A stretch of DNA of 32,954 nt. Source: an uncultured Pelagibacteraceae bacterium (GTDB lineage Bacteria; Pseudomonadota; Alphaproteobacteria; Pelagibacterales; Pelagibacteraceae). Made by a program: the position numbers and the translations under genes. Position 1 is the first letter of the stretch; each line of letters opens with the position of its first letter. Location: contig CABXKF010000006.1 of the NCBI GenBank assembly GCA_902512765.1, forward strand, positions 1-32,954, written 5' to 3'. Below are positions 16,722 to 24,987 of this stretch, piece by piece. The notes beneath the pieces are model-generated. The model searched no databases, was not told where the DNA came from, and saw only the letters and a program-made list of their open reading frames with translations.

Positions 16722-17942
16722 ATGAAAAAAATATTAATCGTATTATCATTTTTGCTATTTGGCACTTATGCTAATGCAGACTGTAATATTAAATCTGGAT
16801 CAATCAACATCTTAGCGAATGATTTTCCAGCATTAAGAACACTTGTTGATACAGCTAAAGAATGTAAAGGTAGTGCAGATTTTAAAGTAACACATTCAGC
16901 AGAGCACAATAAAATTGCTGTACCAGCGCTAACTGCTAATCCTTCAGAATTTTCTGTTAGAGTAGCAGCAAACAGTTCAATTGTTCCATTAATGAATGGT
17001 GATTTAATTAGACCTATGAATGATCTAGTTAAAAAATATGGAAAAGGCATTCAAGATTCTCAATTAATTACAATTGATGGAAAAGTTATGGCTGTTGCAT
17101 TTATGGCTAACACTCAGCATTTATATGTAAGAACGGATGTCTTAAAAGAAAACGGTATTGCAATTCCAAAAACTTATGAGGATGTTGTTGCAGCTTCTGA
17201 AAAAATTAGAGCAGCTGGAAAAATGAAATATCCTTATGCTGCAGCCTATAAAGCTGGCTGGAACTTAGCAGAAGAATTTGTAAACATGTATATTGGTCAT
17301 GGTGGTGAATTTTTTAAAGCTGGAACAGCAAAACCAAACATCAATAATGCTAAAGGTGTAGCGACTCTAAATATGCTAAAAAAATTAGCTGATTTGAGTA
17401 ATCCTGATTATTTAACACATGATAGTGAAGCAATTAAAGTAGAATGGGAAGCTGGAAATGTTGCCATTATGACTTTATGGGCTTCAAGATCTGGAACTCT
17501 TTTAGATGATGAAGGTGATGCTAAAATCACTGCTGCTACTAAGCTAGTTGCACCAGCAACTGTTGGTGGTGGAAACATTCCCGCTGCAACACTTTGGTGG
17601 GATGGATTTACACTTGCTAAAAATAGACCAGATGCAGATGCAGAAGCTTCTTTTAGAGCAATGGCTCATGCTGCTTCTTCAAAAGAAATGGTAGCAAAAG
17701 CTGCAGACCAAGCGGTTTGGTTAGTTGAAGGATTTGTTCCAGGACCAAAATCTGTTGGTGTAATTGAAGCAGTTAAAATGGGTGCAAAACCTTATCCAAT
17801 GTTACCTCAAATGGGACTAATGCACGGTGCCTTGGGTAATGAAATTGTTGAATTTTTGCAAGGAAATGAGTCAGCTGAACAAGCATTAAAAGATGTTGAA
17901 GCTGCTTATAATACTAAAGCAAAAGAACAAGGGTTCCTATAA
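16722..17942 (+). CDS. sugar-type ABC transporter substrate-binding protein
   Basis: A 406-residue binding protein with a signal peptide (MKKILIVLSFLLFGTYANA, cleavage before DCN). Of two in-frame ATGs, 16722 is preferred because AAAGG ends 8 bases before it, while it is only 2 bases from the ATG at 16716. The fold is the maltose/glycerol-phosphate binding (family 1) type, with LYVRTDVLKENGIAIPKTYE and a C-terminal ALKDVEAAYN pattern. Many aromatic residues (ATLWWDGFTL near residue 290) could stack on a ring-shaped ligand. Start of the transporter part of the cluster; a strong hairpin separates it from the permease genes. Ligand unknown. Confidence 0.9.
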   Translation: MKKILIVLSFLLFGTYANADCNIKSGSINILANDFPALRTLVDTAKECKGSADFKVTHSAEHNKIAVPALTANPSEFSVRVAANSSIVPLMNGDLIRPMNDLVKKYGKGIQDSQLITIDGKVMAVAFMANTQHLYVRTDVLKENGIAIPKTYEDVVAASEKIRAAGKMKYPYAAAYKAGWNLAEEFVNMYIGHGGEFFKAGTAKPNINNAKGVATLNMLKKLADLSNPDYLTHDSEAIKVEWEAGNVAIMTLWASRSGTLLDDEGDAKITAATKLVAPATVGGGNIPAATLWWDGFTLAKNRPDADAEASFRAMAHAASSKEMVAKAADQAVWLVEGFVPGPKSVGVIEAVKMGAKPYPMLPQMGLMHGALGNEIVEFLQGNESAEQALKDVEAAYNTKAKEQGFL

Positions 17943-17955
17943 TATCTAAGTATCT

Positions 17956-17982
17956 TTAAGTGGGGATTTATTCCCCACTTAA
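17956..17982 (+). promoter_or_regulatory. strong stem-loop between binding-protein and permease genes
   Basis: The arms 17956-17966 and 17972-17982 form a perfect 11-bp stem, with GTGGGGA pairing to TCCCCAC at the core and the five-base loop TTTAT. The GC core stands out in this A/T-rich DNA. It sits 14 bases after the stop codon and is followed by AACTAAAATT, not a T-run, so it is better read as a 3'-end stabiliser or partial terminator that keeps binding-protein mRNA above permease mRNA. Confidence 0.8.
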
Positions 17983-17991
17983 CTAAAATTC

Positions 17992-19020
17992 ATGCCTAAT
18001 AAAAGTTTTTTTTGGTTTTTTATACCAACTGGTTTAGCAATGATTTTATTCATTGGTTTACCTATTATATCAACTGGTGTTCAGTCTTTTTATGCTCAAC
18101 ACGATCAGATTTTAAAAGAAGTTAAAAAATGTGATCCATTTGGCTGCAAGGTTTCAGTACAAATTGATCAAGAGGCTACTTCAAAAATTAGGGAAGAAAA
18201 GCCACTTGGAAAATTTAATGGTTTTGGAACTTATGTAGACAGAAATCATTTAGCGACTGACCAATTGTCTAATTTTTGGAATGAGAGTAACTCAGCTGGA
18301 GAATTTTTATCTAAAGTAGGTAATCTGCCTTTTTATAAAGCGTTAATTTTTACTTTTACTTATTGTATTATTGTTACACCATGTGTTCTTTTATTAGGAT
18401 TTGTTATTGCCCTTAGTCTAAATTCAATTTCAAGGAAAATAAGAGGTGCTTTAATCTTTGGTACAATTTTACCAATGATAGTAACTCCATTAGTTGGTTC
18501 TTTAGTTTTATTTTGGATGGTAGATGCAGAAGGAATTATTGGAGCAAACTTACAACTATTGATGAATGATCCCTATCTATCAGTCAAATCTTCTAAAACA
18601 CTTACTTGGATCACAATTATTATTTATGGTATTTGGCATCACTCCCCTTTTGCCTTTGTAGTATTCTATGCAGCTTTACAAACAGTTCCTCAGGAACCGT
18701 TAGAAGCTTCAATTATTGATGGTGCTTCAAGATTTCAGAGAGTTAAGCATATTGTTTTACCTCATATTTATCCTGTCGTAACATTTGTAGCTTTAATTTC
18801 TTTAATGGATAACTTTAGAGTATTTGAACCTATCATTGGTTTTAGCGCCCAGGGTAGTGCTCAATCATTGTCTTGGTTGATATATGATAATTTAGTTAAC
18901 GAAGAGGTTATTTTATTTGGCTCAGCAGCTGCAACTTCAATAATGACAATAATTGGAATAGCAATAATACTAACGCCAGTTTTAATAAGAACTTGGAGAG
19001 AATTTAGAACAAATAGATAA
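17992..19020 (+). CDS. sugar-type ABC transporter permease, MalF-like
   Basis: A 342-residue inner-membrane protein. The first membrane helix (about 7-30) is followed by a periplasmic insertion (about 33-112) holding two cysteines, Cys47 and Cys52 in KKCDPFGCKV, placed to form a disulfide. Five further helices follow, with the EAA loop at 238-259 (EASIIDGASRFQRVKHIVLP) for the ATPase. Part of the importer with the binding protein, the MalG-like permease 2 bases downstream, and the distant ATPase at 10708. No clear ribosome-binding site is seen between the hairpin and the start. Confidence 0.9.
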   Translation: MPNKSFFWFFIPTGLAMILFIGLPIISTGVQSFYAQHDQILKEVKKCDPFGCKVSVQIDQEATSKIREEKPLGKFNGFGTYVDRNHLATDQLSNFWNESNSAGEFLSKVGNLPFYKALIFTFTYCIIVTPCVLLLGFVIALSLNSISRKIRGALIFGTILPMIVTPLVGSLVLFWMVDAEGIIGANLQLLMNDPYLSVKSSKTLTWITIIIYGIWHHSPFAFVVFYAALQTVPQEPLEASIIDGASRFQRVKHIVLPHIYPVVTFVALISLMDNFRVFEPIIGFSAQGSAQSLSWLIYDNLVNEEVILFGSAAATSIMTIIGIAIILTPVLIRTWREFRTNR

Positions 19021-19022
19021 TC

Positions 19023-19904
19023 ATGGATTACGGATTAGATAAAAAATCAAATAGTTTAAAAACCTTCAATACTATGTTTATAGTTGTTTGGTTATTGATA
19101 GCATGTTTTCCATTTATTTGGACTTTTTGGGGTTCTTTTAAAGTAAGAGCAGACTTTTTTTCAAGAGCTGATTGGTGGTATGCAATAACAGCTTTCAACA
19201 CATTATTAGAAACTGGTAAAAGTTTTACAACTGAAGCTTATAGTGGTGCATGGTTTGAAGGTGAGTTTTGGAAAGCATCAAGAAATACGATAATAGTAAC
19301 TGTAAGTGTAGTTTCTGTCTCTTTGTTTCTTGGAACCTTAGGAGCTTACGCTTTATCAAGATCTACAAAAAATTATGCATTTTGGATTTTAATTATTGCA
19401 TTAGTATTTAGAGCTATGCCTCATATAACTTTAGTTTCTGGATACTTATTTCCTTTTTTTCAATTACAAATTTGGGGAATTCTACCTACAACAATTGTAG
19501 TGTTAATAGCAATTAATCAACCATTTACACTTTGGCTACTTTACTCTTTTTTTAAAACTGTTCCAAAAGAACTTGACGAAAGTGCACTAATAGATGGGTG
19601 TACATACTTTCAAACATTCAGACATATAATTATGCCTGTGATGTGGCCAGGAGTTATAACAGCTGGATTATTTAGTTTAATGCTAGCATATAACGATTTT
19701 ACTGTGACAGCCTTATTACTTAATCAAGAAAATCATACAATGGTTCCTAAAATTCAGAGTTACCTTGGAACCAATCAACATGAGGGTAATTTGATGTGGG
19801 CAGTTTCAGCAGTAGTTTCTGCTACAGCACCTTTATTCTTATTGGTAATGTTTTTTCAAAAACAAGTAATAAGTGGATTAACAGCGGGCGCTGTAAAAGG
19901 TTAA
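19023..19904 (+). CDS. sugar-type ABC transporter permease, MalG-like
   Basis: A 293-residue inner-membrane protein with six predicted helices. The first is at about 17-38, followed by a periplasmic stretch rich in tryptophan (ADWWYAITAF to FEGEFWKASRN), and the EAA loop is at 183-205 (ELDESALIDGCTYFQTFRHI). It pairs with the MalF-like subunit 2 bases upstream. It ends the plus-strand operon, with a 4-base overlap with the convergent alpha/beta hydrolase and no terminator hairpin. Confidence 0.9.
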   Translation: MDYGLDKKSNSLKTFNTMFIVVWLLIACFPFIWTFWGSFKVRADFFSRADWWYAITAFNTLLETGKSFTTEAYSGAWFEGEFWKASRNTIIVTVSVVSVSLFLGTLGAYALSRSTKNYAFWILIIALVFRAMPHITLVSGYLFPFFQLQIWGILPTTIVVLIAINQPFTLWLLYSFFKTVPKELDESALIDGCTYFQTFRHIIMPVMWPGVITAGLFSLMLAYNDFTVTALLLNQENHTMVPKIQSYLGTNQHEGNLMWAVSAVVSATAPLFLLVMFFQKQVISGLTAGAVKG

Positions 19905-20653
19905 TTAACAAAATCTTTAATTAAATTATTAAATTTATCTGGTTCTTCAAGATGCACGTTATGACTACAATCTTTAAAGATTTCTAATCTACTATTTTTA
20001 ATTTTTTTGTTAAGTGTATCAACTTGATCAAAATTATATGAGGTATCTTTATCACCCCAAACTATTAATGTTTGATTTTTAATATTCTTTAAATCATCTA
20101 TTCCTGACCAATTTTGCATTGCTTTAAGTGCATTATCAGCAGTCTCTAGAGAAACATTTTTAACTGCATTTGCACATAAATAATAATTTTTATCCTGGTC
20201 ACCTTTTACAAACCATTTTTGTGGCACTCTTGAAAATGAAATTTCTACCCCATCGTCTTTAAGTTTTCTTCTAGTTTCGTCAATTGGTTCAAACCTTCCA
20301 GGTATTTCACCGATGGATCCAGTTGCAAAACAAATTAATTTATTAACTCTATTACCAGCAATTTTAGTTATTTCTTGAACTATCATTCCACCCATTGAAT
20401 GACCAAGTAAATTAAATTTATCTATTTTTTTTTCATCTATTATATTAATTACAAACTTGGCCATTTTATTAATTGAGTCTAATGATTGGACACCACTACT
20501 CTCACCAAATCCAGGTAAGGCTGGTGAAATTACTCTACAAAAGTTTGAAAAAAAATTTCTTTGATTACACCACATTTCAGATGAGCCTAAATAACCATGA
20601 ACTAATACTAAAGGATATCCCTCACCTACATCATCTATATAAATTTTACTCAT
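19901..20653 (-). CDS. alpha/beta hydrolase
   Basis: A 250-residue hydrolase with the full triad visible: nucleophile Ser86 in GHSMGG, acid Asp201 or Asp203 in WGDKDTSY, and His231 in CSHNVHLEEP; the oxyanion region is HGYLGSS (19-25). Family members of this size include esterases, lactonases and C-C bond hydrolases; the substrate is unknown. By spacing it is the last gene of the minus-strand proX-proV-proW-lysE run (5 bases after the LysE gene), although its tail overlaps the sugar-type permease by 4 bases. Confidence 0.85.
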   Translation of the reverse strand: MSKIYIDDVGEGYPLVLVHGYLGSSEMWCNQRNFFSNFCRVISPALPGFGESSGVQSLDSINKMAKFVINIIDEKKIDKFNLLGHSMGGMIVQEITKIAGNRVNKLICFATGSIGEIPGRFEPIDETRRKLKDDGVEISFSRVPQKWFVKGDQDKNYYLCANAVKNVSLETADNALKAMQNWSGIDDLKNIKNQTLIVWGDKDTSYNFDQVDTLNKKIKNSRLEIFKDCSHNVHLEEPDKFNNLIKDFVN

Positions 20654-20658
20654 AATAT

Positions 20659-21267
20659 TTAATTAATCATTTTTGTTATAATAAACAATGTTAAAAAACT
20701 CATAAAAATAATTATTGAGATATTAATTATATTCCAAATTTTTTTACTTTTCGCATATTTAGAAAGATATTTTGAAAGATATCCAATTAAGAAAAAAAAT
20801 AAAAAAGATGCAATTGATGCACCTACTCCAAAGAGTATTTTTTGACTTATTATGAAGTTCTTTGAAAAATTTCCTAAAAAGAATACTGTATCAGAATAAA
20901 CATGTGGATTTAAATATGTAAATCCTAGAGTTTTTAAAAAAATATTAAATGCTGTAATACTTGTTAAATCTGTATCAAAATTGACTGCCGTATTATAATT
21001 CTTTATTTTTGAATAAATAAAATGAAGTAGAAAAATGACTAAAGCTATATTGAATATTAATTCAACAATTGAATTAAAATACTGATTAAAAAATTGAAAA
21101 ATAAATATTCCAAGAAAAATTAAAATTAAGTCTGAAATAGAGCAAACTATACAAACAAGAAATACATGTTGTTTTTTTAACCCTTGTTCAATTACAAAAA
21201 TATTTTGAGCTCCGATTGCTAAAATAAGACTTAATCCAGTAAAAAAACCTAATAGCAGAAAATCCAT
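20659..21267 (-). CDS. LysE/RhtB-family amino acid exporter
   Basis: A 202-residue protein with about six membrane helices. The N-terminal LGFFTGLSLILAIGAQNIFVI is the conserved start of LysE/ArgO exporters, and GFTYLNPHVYSDTVFFLG near residue 115 carries the conserved Asn-Pro. Family members export lysine, arginine or other amino acids. It lies 9 bases after proW and 5 bases before the alpha/beta hydrolase, so it is probably co-transcribed with the betaine-type importer; what it would export there is unclear. Confidence 0.88.
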   Translation of the reverse strand: MDFLLLGFFTGLSLILAIGAQNIFVIEQGLKKQHVFLVCIVCSISDLILIFLGIFIFQFFNQYFNSIVELIFNIALVIFLLHFIYSKIKNYNTAVNFDTDLTSITAFNIFLKTLGFTYLNPHVYSDTVFFLGNFSKNFIISQKILFGVGASIASFLFFFLIGYLSKYLSKYAKSKKIWNIINISIIIFMSFLTLFIITKMIN

Positions 21268-21276
21268 TAGGTTTTA

Positions 21277-22782
21277 TTAAACTCTTTTCTTACCTTGAAC
21301 AACCCTATCTAAAATTAAAGCTACAAATAATATAGCAACACCTGCGAGTATACCTTGACCAACATTAGCATATTGTAAAGCTTCTAGTACATCTTGTCCT
21401 AAACCTTTTGCTCCAATTAGTGATGCAACTACAACCATTGCTAAACTTAACATTACAGTTTGGTTTACACCTGCTAAAATTGATGGAGTGGCTAAAGGTA
21501 AATCTACCTTTCTTAATAAATACCATTTAGTTGCACCGTAAGCTATTGCAGCTTCCCTGATTGTTTCAGGAACTCCTCTTAATCCAAGTACTGTTAATCT
21601 AACAACAGGGGTTCCGCCAAATATCATCGTAATTATAACTGCTGCAACCTTCCCTGTTCCAAAGAATGCAATTACAGGTATCATAAATACAAACGCTGGC
21701 ATTGTTTGCATAAAATCCATTATTGGTCTTATCATTGAATAAAATCTTTGTCGTCTTGCGCAAAAAATCCCAAGTGGTATTCCAATTGCGATACTTAAAA
21801 TTGCTGCTGTTCCAAGTAAAGCTAGTGTTGTCATAGCTTTTACCCAAAAACCTAAAAATCCCATGTAACTTAAAAATCCAGCTGAATAAATTGCAGCTCT
21901 AGGCCCAGCTGATAGTCCTGTTAAGGTTACTATGGTAGTTATAATTACTATCCAGGGAGTTTTAACAAACAATAATTCTAAGAAATCTAAAACAGATCTT
22001 ATGCCAATTGTAATTGCTGTGAATAATGCATCTCCTTTTAAAACCGCATAATTAAAAATAGTTTCGACCCAAGCTATAGAGGTTAATCTAATATCAGGAT
22101 GAGTTGGAAACTCATTCATAATGCCTATCAAACCTGGAAAACTATAATGAACTACAGAGAAGAACATAATCACAGAAGCAAAAACTGTACTTAAAATATA
22201 GTTTTTAGTTTGCATGCCTGGACTTATTGTTTTGTCTGAAAGCCATTCAGAATATCTTTTTTCTAATTTAGAGTTTGCAAGCACTCCTTGGATAATTTTA
22301 ATTAAAATTAATGAAACAATGCCAAAAATTGTTATCCAAATAGCTGATGCTTCAATTCTATCGACTTCATTGATATAGCCTTGCATAGCATCTTCTAAGG
22401 ATTTAATGTTCCTCTTATAGACATCAACTTTATCCGGATTATTTGTTATAGCTGCTTCTAATTGTTTGTTTCTAAAGGCAATAGTAGATTGTACCTGTTC
22501 AATTTTTTGAATAGCATCCTTTGTAATATTTCCAAATAAACCTCTAATAATCTGAACAACTGAAAAAGTTTCAATAATTAAAAAAGTTAAGGCCCAATTC
22601 CAAATATTACGCATTCCAAACCAAATTGGCCCAAGAATTGCAGCGTATAAATTAAATGAGAAAGAAAATGTTGGCTTGCTACCTATTTTTTGAAATTGAT
22701 CAATATAATAATCTGGATTTGTTTTAACAAAATCAGTTATTAACTCTGATCTAGATGGATTGTTTAGCTCTTTACTCACCAT
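21277..22782 (-). CDS. proW: glycine betaine/proline-type ABC permease (ProW family)
   Basis: A 501-residue inner-membrane protein. The permease core is C-terminal (about 290-495), with the EAA loop near residue 420 (IREAAIAYGATKWYLLRKVD) and the conserved AFVFMIPVIAFFGTGKVAAVI segment. The N-terminal half (about 30-230) adds three or so membrane helices and a predicted coiled segment (residues about 85-145), making it longer than E. coli ProW (354). The start at ATG 22782 is chosen over an in-frame TTG four codons earlier; AAGGAGG lies just upstream, and a GTG at 22779 is also possible. It overlaps proV. Confidence 0.88.
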   Translation of the reverse strand: MVSKELNNPSRSELITDFVKTNPDYYIDQFQKIGSKPTFSFSFNLYAAILGPIWFGMRNIWNWALTFLIIETFSVVQIIRGLFGNITKDAIQKIEQVQSTIAFRNKQLEAAITNNPDKVDVYKRNIKSLEDAMQGYINEVDRIEASAIWITIFGIVSLILIKIIQGVLANSKLEKRYSEWLSDKTISPGMQTKNYILSTVFASVIMFFSVVHYSFPGLIGIMNEFPTHPDIRLTSIAWVETIFNYAVLKGDALFTAITIGIRSVLDFLELLFVKTPWIVIITTIVTLTGLSAGPRAAIYSAGFLSYMGFLGFWVKAMTTLALLGTAAILSIAIGIPLGIFCARRQRFYSMIRPIMDFMQTMPAFVFMIPVIAFFGTGKVAAVIITMIFGGTPVVRLTVLGLRGVPETIREAAIAYGATKWYLLRKVDLPLATPSILAGVNQTVMLSLAMVVVASLIGAKGLGQDVLEALQYANVGQGILAGVAILFVALILDRVVQGKKRV

Positions 22783-23833
22783 CTCCTCCTTCAATAACTG
22801 CTTGTAAAAGATCAGACTGAGAAATTACCCCAACAATTTTATTTTGATCATTATTTACAATGATTGGTTTATCTCTTGAAGCTGATGTCTCAATAAGTTT
22901 ACTCAATAAATCACTTTCATTAACAGCTTCTAAATCATTTGAAAGTTTTCCATTTTTATTTTCAAAATTTTCAACTGATTGCATTATTGATTTAGCCTGA
23001 ACTACTTTTAATCTAGAAATACCTTTAACAAAATCAGCGACATAATCATCTGCTGGACTAACAACAATTTCTTCAGGTGTTCCAACCTGAATAACTTTAC
23101 CATCTCTCATAATTGCAATTCGATGACCTACTCTTACGGCTTCATCTAAATCATGAGTAATGAAAACAGTCGTTTTTTTCATTTGTTTTGAAAGTTTAAT
23201 AAATTCTGATTGAAGTTGTCTCCTAATTAATGGATCTAATGCACTAAACGGTTCATCCATTAATAAAAAATCTGGATCTGCTGCTAATGCTCGAGCAAGC
23301 CCTACTCTTTGCTGCATTCCACCTGATAGTTCATGAGCAAATTTATTTCCCCAACCTTGTAATTCAACAATATCTAAAATTTTATTTGCAGCATCTAATC
23401 TATCGTTTTTGCTCACACCTCTAATTTCAAGAGGCATTGCGATATTATCAACAACAGATCTATGAGGCATTAGTGCAAAGTTTTGAAATACCATACCAAT
23501 TTTTTTATTTCTTAATTCTTGTAAATTATCTCTATCAAGTGTCATTACATCCTGACCGTTGATTAAAATCTTGCCAGATGTTGGTTCTAAAAGTCTATTG
23601 ATATGCCTAACTAATGTTGATTTTCCACTACCTGAAAGGCCCATTACACAAAATATTTCACCCTGCTTAACATCAAAAGAAACATCAGATACACCTATAA
23701 CTGAGTTATATTTCTCTAAGGCTTCATTTTTTGAAATTCTTTTATTTTGAATTGCATCTATTGCTTCGTTGGAAGTGTTACCAAACACTTTCCAAACATT
23801 TTCAATTTTAATTGCTGATCCAGATGAATCCAT
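22772..23833 (-). CDS. proV: glycine betaine/proline-type ABC ATPase (ProV/OpuAA family)
   Basis: A 353-residue ATPase with Walker A GLSGSGKST (65-73), signature LSGG (169-172), Walker B FLLMDE (189-194) and a switch His in FITHDLDEA. The insertion before Walker A (residues about 20-48) and the FCVMGLSGSGKSTLVRHINR form mark the ProV/OpuAA branch. A C-terminal region (about 275-350) ending KPIIVNNDQNKIVGVISQSD is a CBS-type module, which in OpuA senses ionic strength. The gene follows proX after a 72-bp gap with a hairpin, and its 3' end overlaps proW. Confidence 0.93.
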   Translation of the reverse strand: MDSSGSAIKIENVWKVFGNTSNEAIDAIQNKRISKNEALEKYNSVIGVSDVSFDVKQGEIFCVMGLSGSGKSTLVRHINRLLEPTSGKILINGQDVMTLDRDNLQELRNKKIGMVFQNFALMPHRSVVDNIAMPLEIRGVSKNDRLDAANKILDIVELQGWGNKFAHELSGGMQQRVGLARALAADPDFLLMDEPFSALDPLIRRQLQSEFIKLSKQMKKTTVFITHDLDEAVRVGHRIAIMRDGKVIQVGTPEEIVVSPADDYVADFVKGISRLKVVQAKSIMQSVENFENKNGKLSNDLEAVNESDLLSKLIETSASRDKPIIVNNDQNKIVGVISQSDLLQAVIEGGDGE

Positions 23834-23858
23834 TTAACTTTCTTTTATTTGAGGAAAA

Positions 23859-23889
23859 TATACCCGGCAATATAAAATTGCCGAGTATA
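23859..23889 (-). promoter_or_regulatory. stem-loop between proX and proV
   Basis: On the minus (coding) strand, TATACTCGGCAAT pairs with ATTGCCGGGTATA around the loop TTTAT: 13 pairs including one G-U wobble. The same position is a C-A mismatch on the plus strand, so the full stem exists only in the proXVW transcript. No T-run follows. Its place after the binding-protein gene suggests protection of proX mRNA or partial termination before proV. Confidence 0.75.
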
Positions 23890-23905
23890 AATAATTTATT
23901 TTAGA

Positions 23906-24868
23906 TTAAAGACCTAACCAACCATCAACTGTTGATTTGTTAGCTTTCATCCAAGCTCTCGCTACATCAGCTGGTTTTTTTTTCTCAACTGAAATTGCAT
24001 AAGCCATAGCAGATACATCATCTGCTGTTAGTTGAAAGTTCTTAAAGAATTCAACAATAGCTGGAGATTTACTTTCTAGAGAAGTTCCCCATCCAATTTG
24101 AATTTTTTTAAGTGCGTCTTTAGAAGCTACGTATGATTTTTTGTACCAATCAGCATCTTCTTTAGGTTGTACCATTTTGTATTTAGCTGGATCGAATTTT
24201 GGCTCTTCCAACATAACTACATCAGCCATTCCCCAAATCGCATGCGGTTTGTAACAATAAAATGCATAGCCTTCGCCTTTTTTAATAGAGTCAAGAACTC
24301 TTGCATTCTTAACTGCTTCTGCTGCTCTTATTGGTTCGATACCTGCATCATACAAACCATAGTCTCTTAACTTAACTTGGTTAACATTAGCTGAAGCCCA
24401 ACCATCTGCACCAATCCAGAACTCACCTTTACCATTGCCATCACTATCCATAGCTTTAACAACTTCAGGTCTTCCTAAATCTTCAATTGCAGTAATATTA
24501 AATTTTTTCGCAAATTGCTGAGAAACACAATAACCTTGGTTTCCTTCATATGGCTTGCTACTTAATTTTAAAGTTCCTTTTGGAACTAAATCATTTGTGT
24601 AAGCTTGTTGGTTTGGTAACCAGATATCAGGGTGAACTTCAATCTCACCTTTACTTCTGTCGATCGCACCATAAATAGCAGTGTTGTTTCCTGGAACAAG
24701 TTCTGCTTCTCCACCCATTTTATCTGTAACAACTGCAGCTAATAAGTTTGCAATAGCTGTTGCACCTGTCCAACCTGGATCTCCAATTTTTACCTTTTCA
24801 GCAAATGTCGAAAAAGTAGCAAAAAGTGAAATTAATCCAGCTACAAGTGTAGTTTTAATTATTCTCAT
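23906..24868 (-). CDS. proX: glycine betaine/proline-type binding protein (ProX/OpuAC family)
   Basis: A 320-residue periplasmic protein with a signal peptide (MRIIKTTLVAGLISLFATF, cleavage after FA near residue 23) and the OpuAC fold starting KIGDPGWTGA. Several tryptophans and tyrosines (IWLPNQQAY, WIGADGWASA, AFYCYKPHAIWG) could form the aromatic cage that holds a quaternary ammonium group. The exact ligand (glycine betaine, choline, proline betaine, DMSP) cannot be told. A GGAGAG ribosome-binding site precedes the ATG. First gene of the transporter operon, after a good promoter candidate. Confidence 0.9.
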   Translation of the reverse strand: MRIIKTTLVAGLISLFATFSTFAEKVKIGDPGWTGATAIANLLAAVVTDKMGGEAELVPGNNTAIYGAIDRSKGEIEVHPDIWLPNQQAYTNDLVPKGTLKLSSKPYEGNQGYCVSQQFAKKFNITAIEDLGRPEVVKAMDSDGNGKGEFWIGADGWASANVNQVKLRDYGLYDAGIEPIRAAEAVKNARVLDSIKKGEGYAFYCYKPHAIWGMADVVMLEEPKFDPAKYKMVQPKEDADWYKKSYVASKDALKKIQIGWGTSLESKSPAIVEFFKNFQLTADDVSAMAYAISVEKKKPADVARAWMKANKSTVDGWLGL

Positions 24869-24896
24869 TATCTCTCTCCTATTAATTTAAAAATTT

Positions 24897-24926
24897 AGTC
24901 TAACGCGAATGAACAAAGTGAGTCAA
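24897..24926 (-). promoter_or_regulatory. candidate promoter of the proXVW operon
   Basis: On the minus strand TTGACT (24921-24926) and TAGACT (24897-24902) are 18 bp apart. The -35 matches consensus at five of six bases and the -10 at four. The leader to the proX start would be about 20 bases. The gap 24869-24987 also separates proX from the aldehyde dehydrogenase gene, so this would start a separate transcript. Confidence 0.45.
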
Positions 24927-24987
24927 AGGAAATAAAGTTACAAAAGATAAATATAGCCTTGTCTTTTTAGCTTAATGGTCGCAGTAA

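Noticed and set aside
16766..17050. 94-codon open frame on the minus strand
   Set aside because: It is antisense to the sugar-type binding protein, which has a signal peptide and family motifs.
24869..24987. Possible tRNA or riboswitch in the proX upstream gap
   Set aside because: No cloverleaf or known riboswitch core could be drawn; only a promoter-like pair of hexamers is visible.
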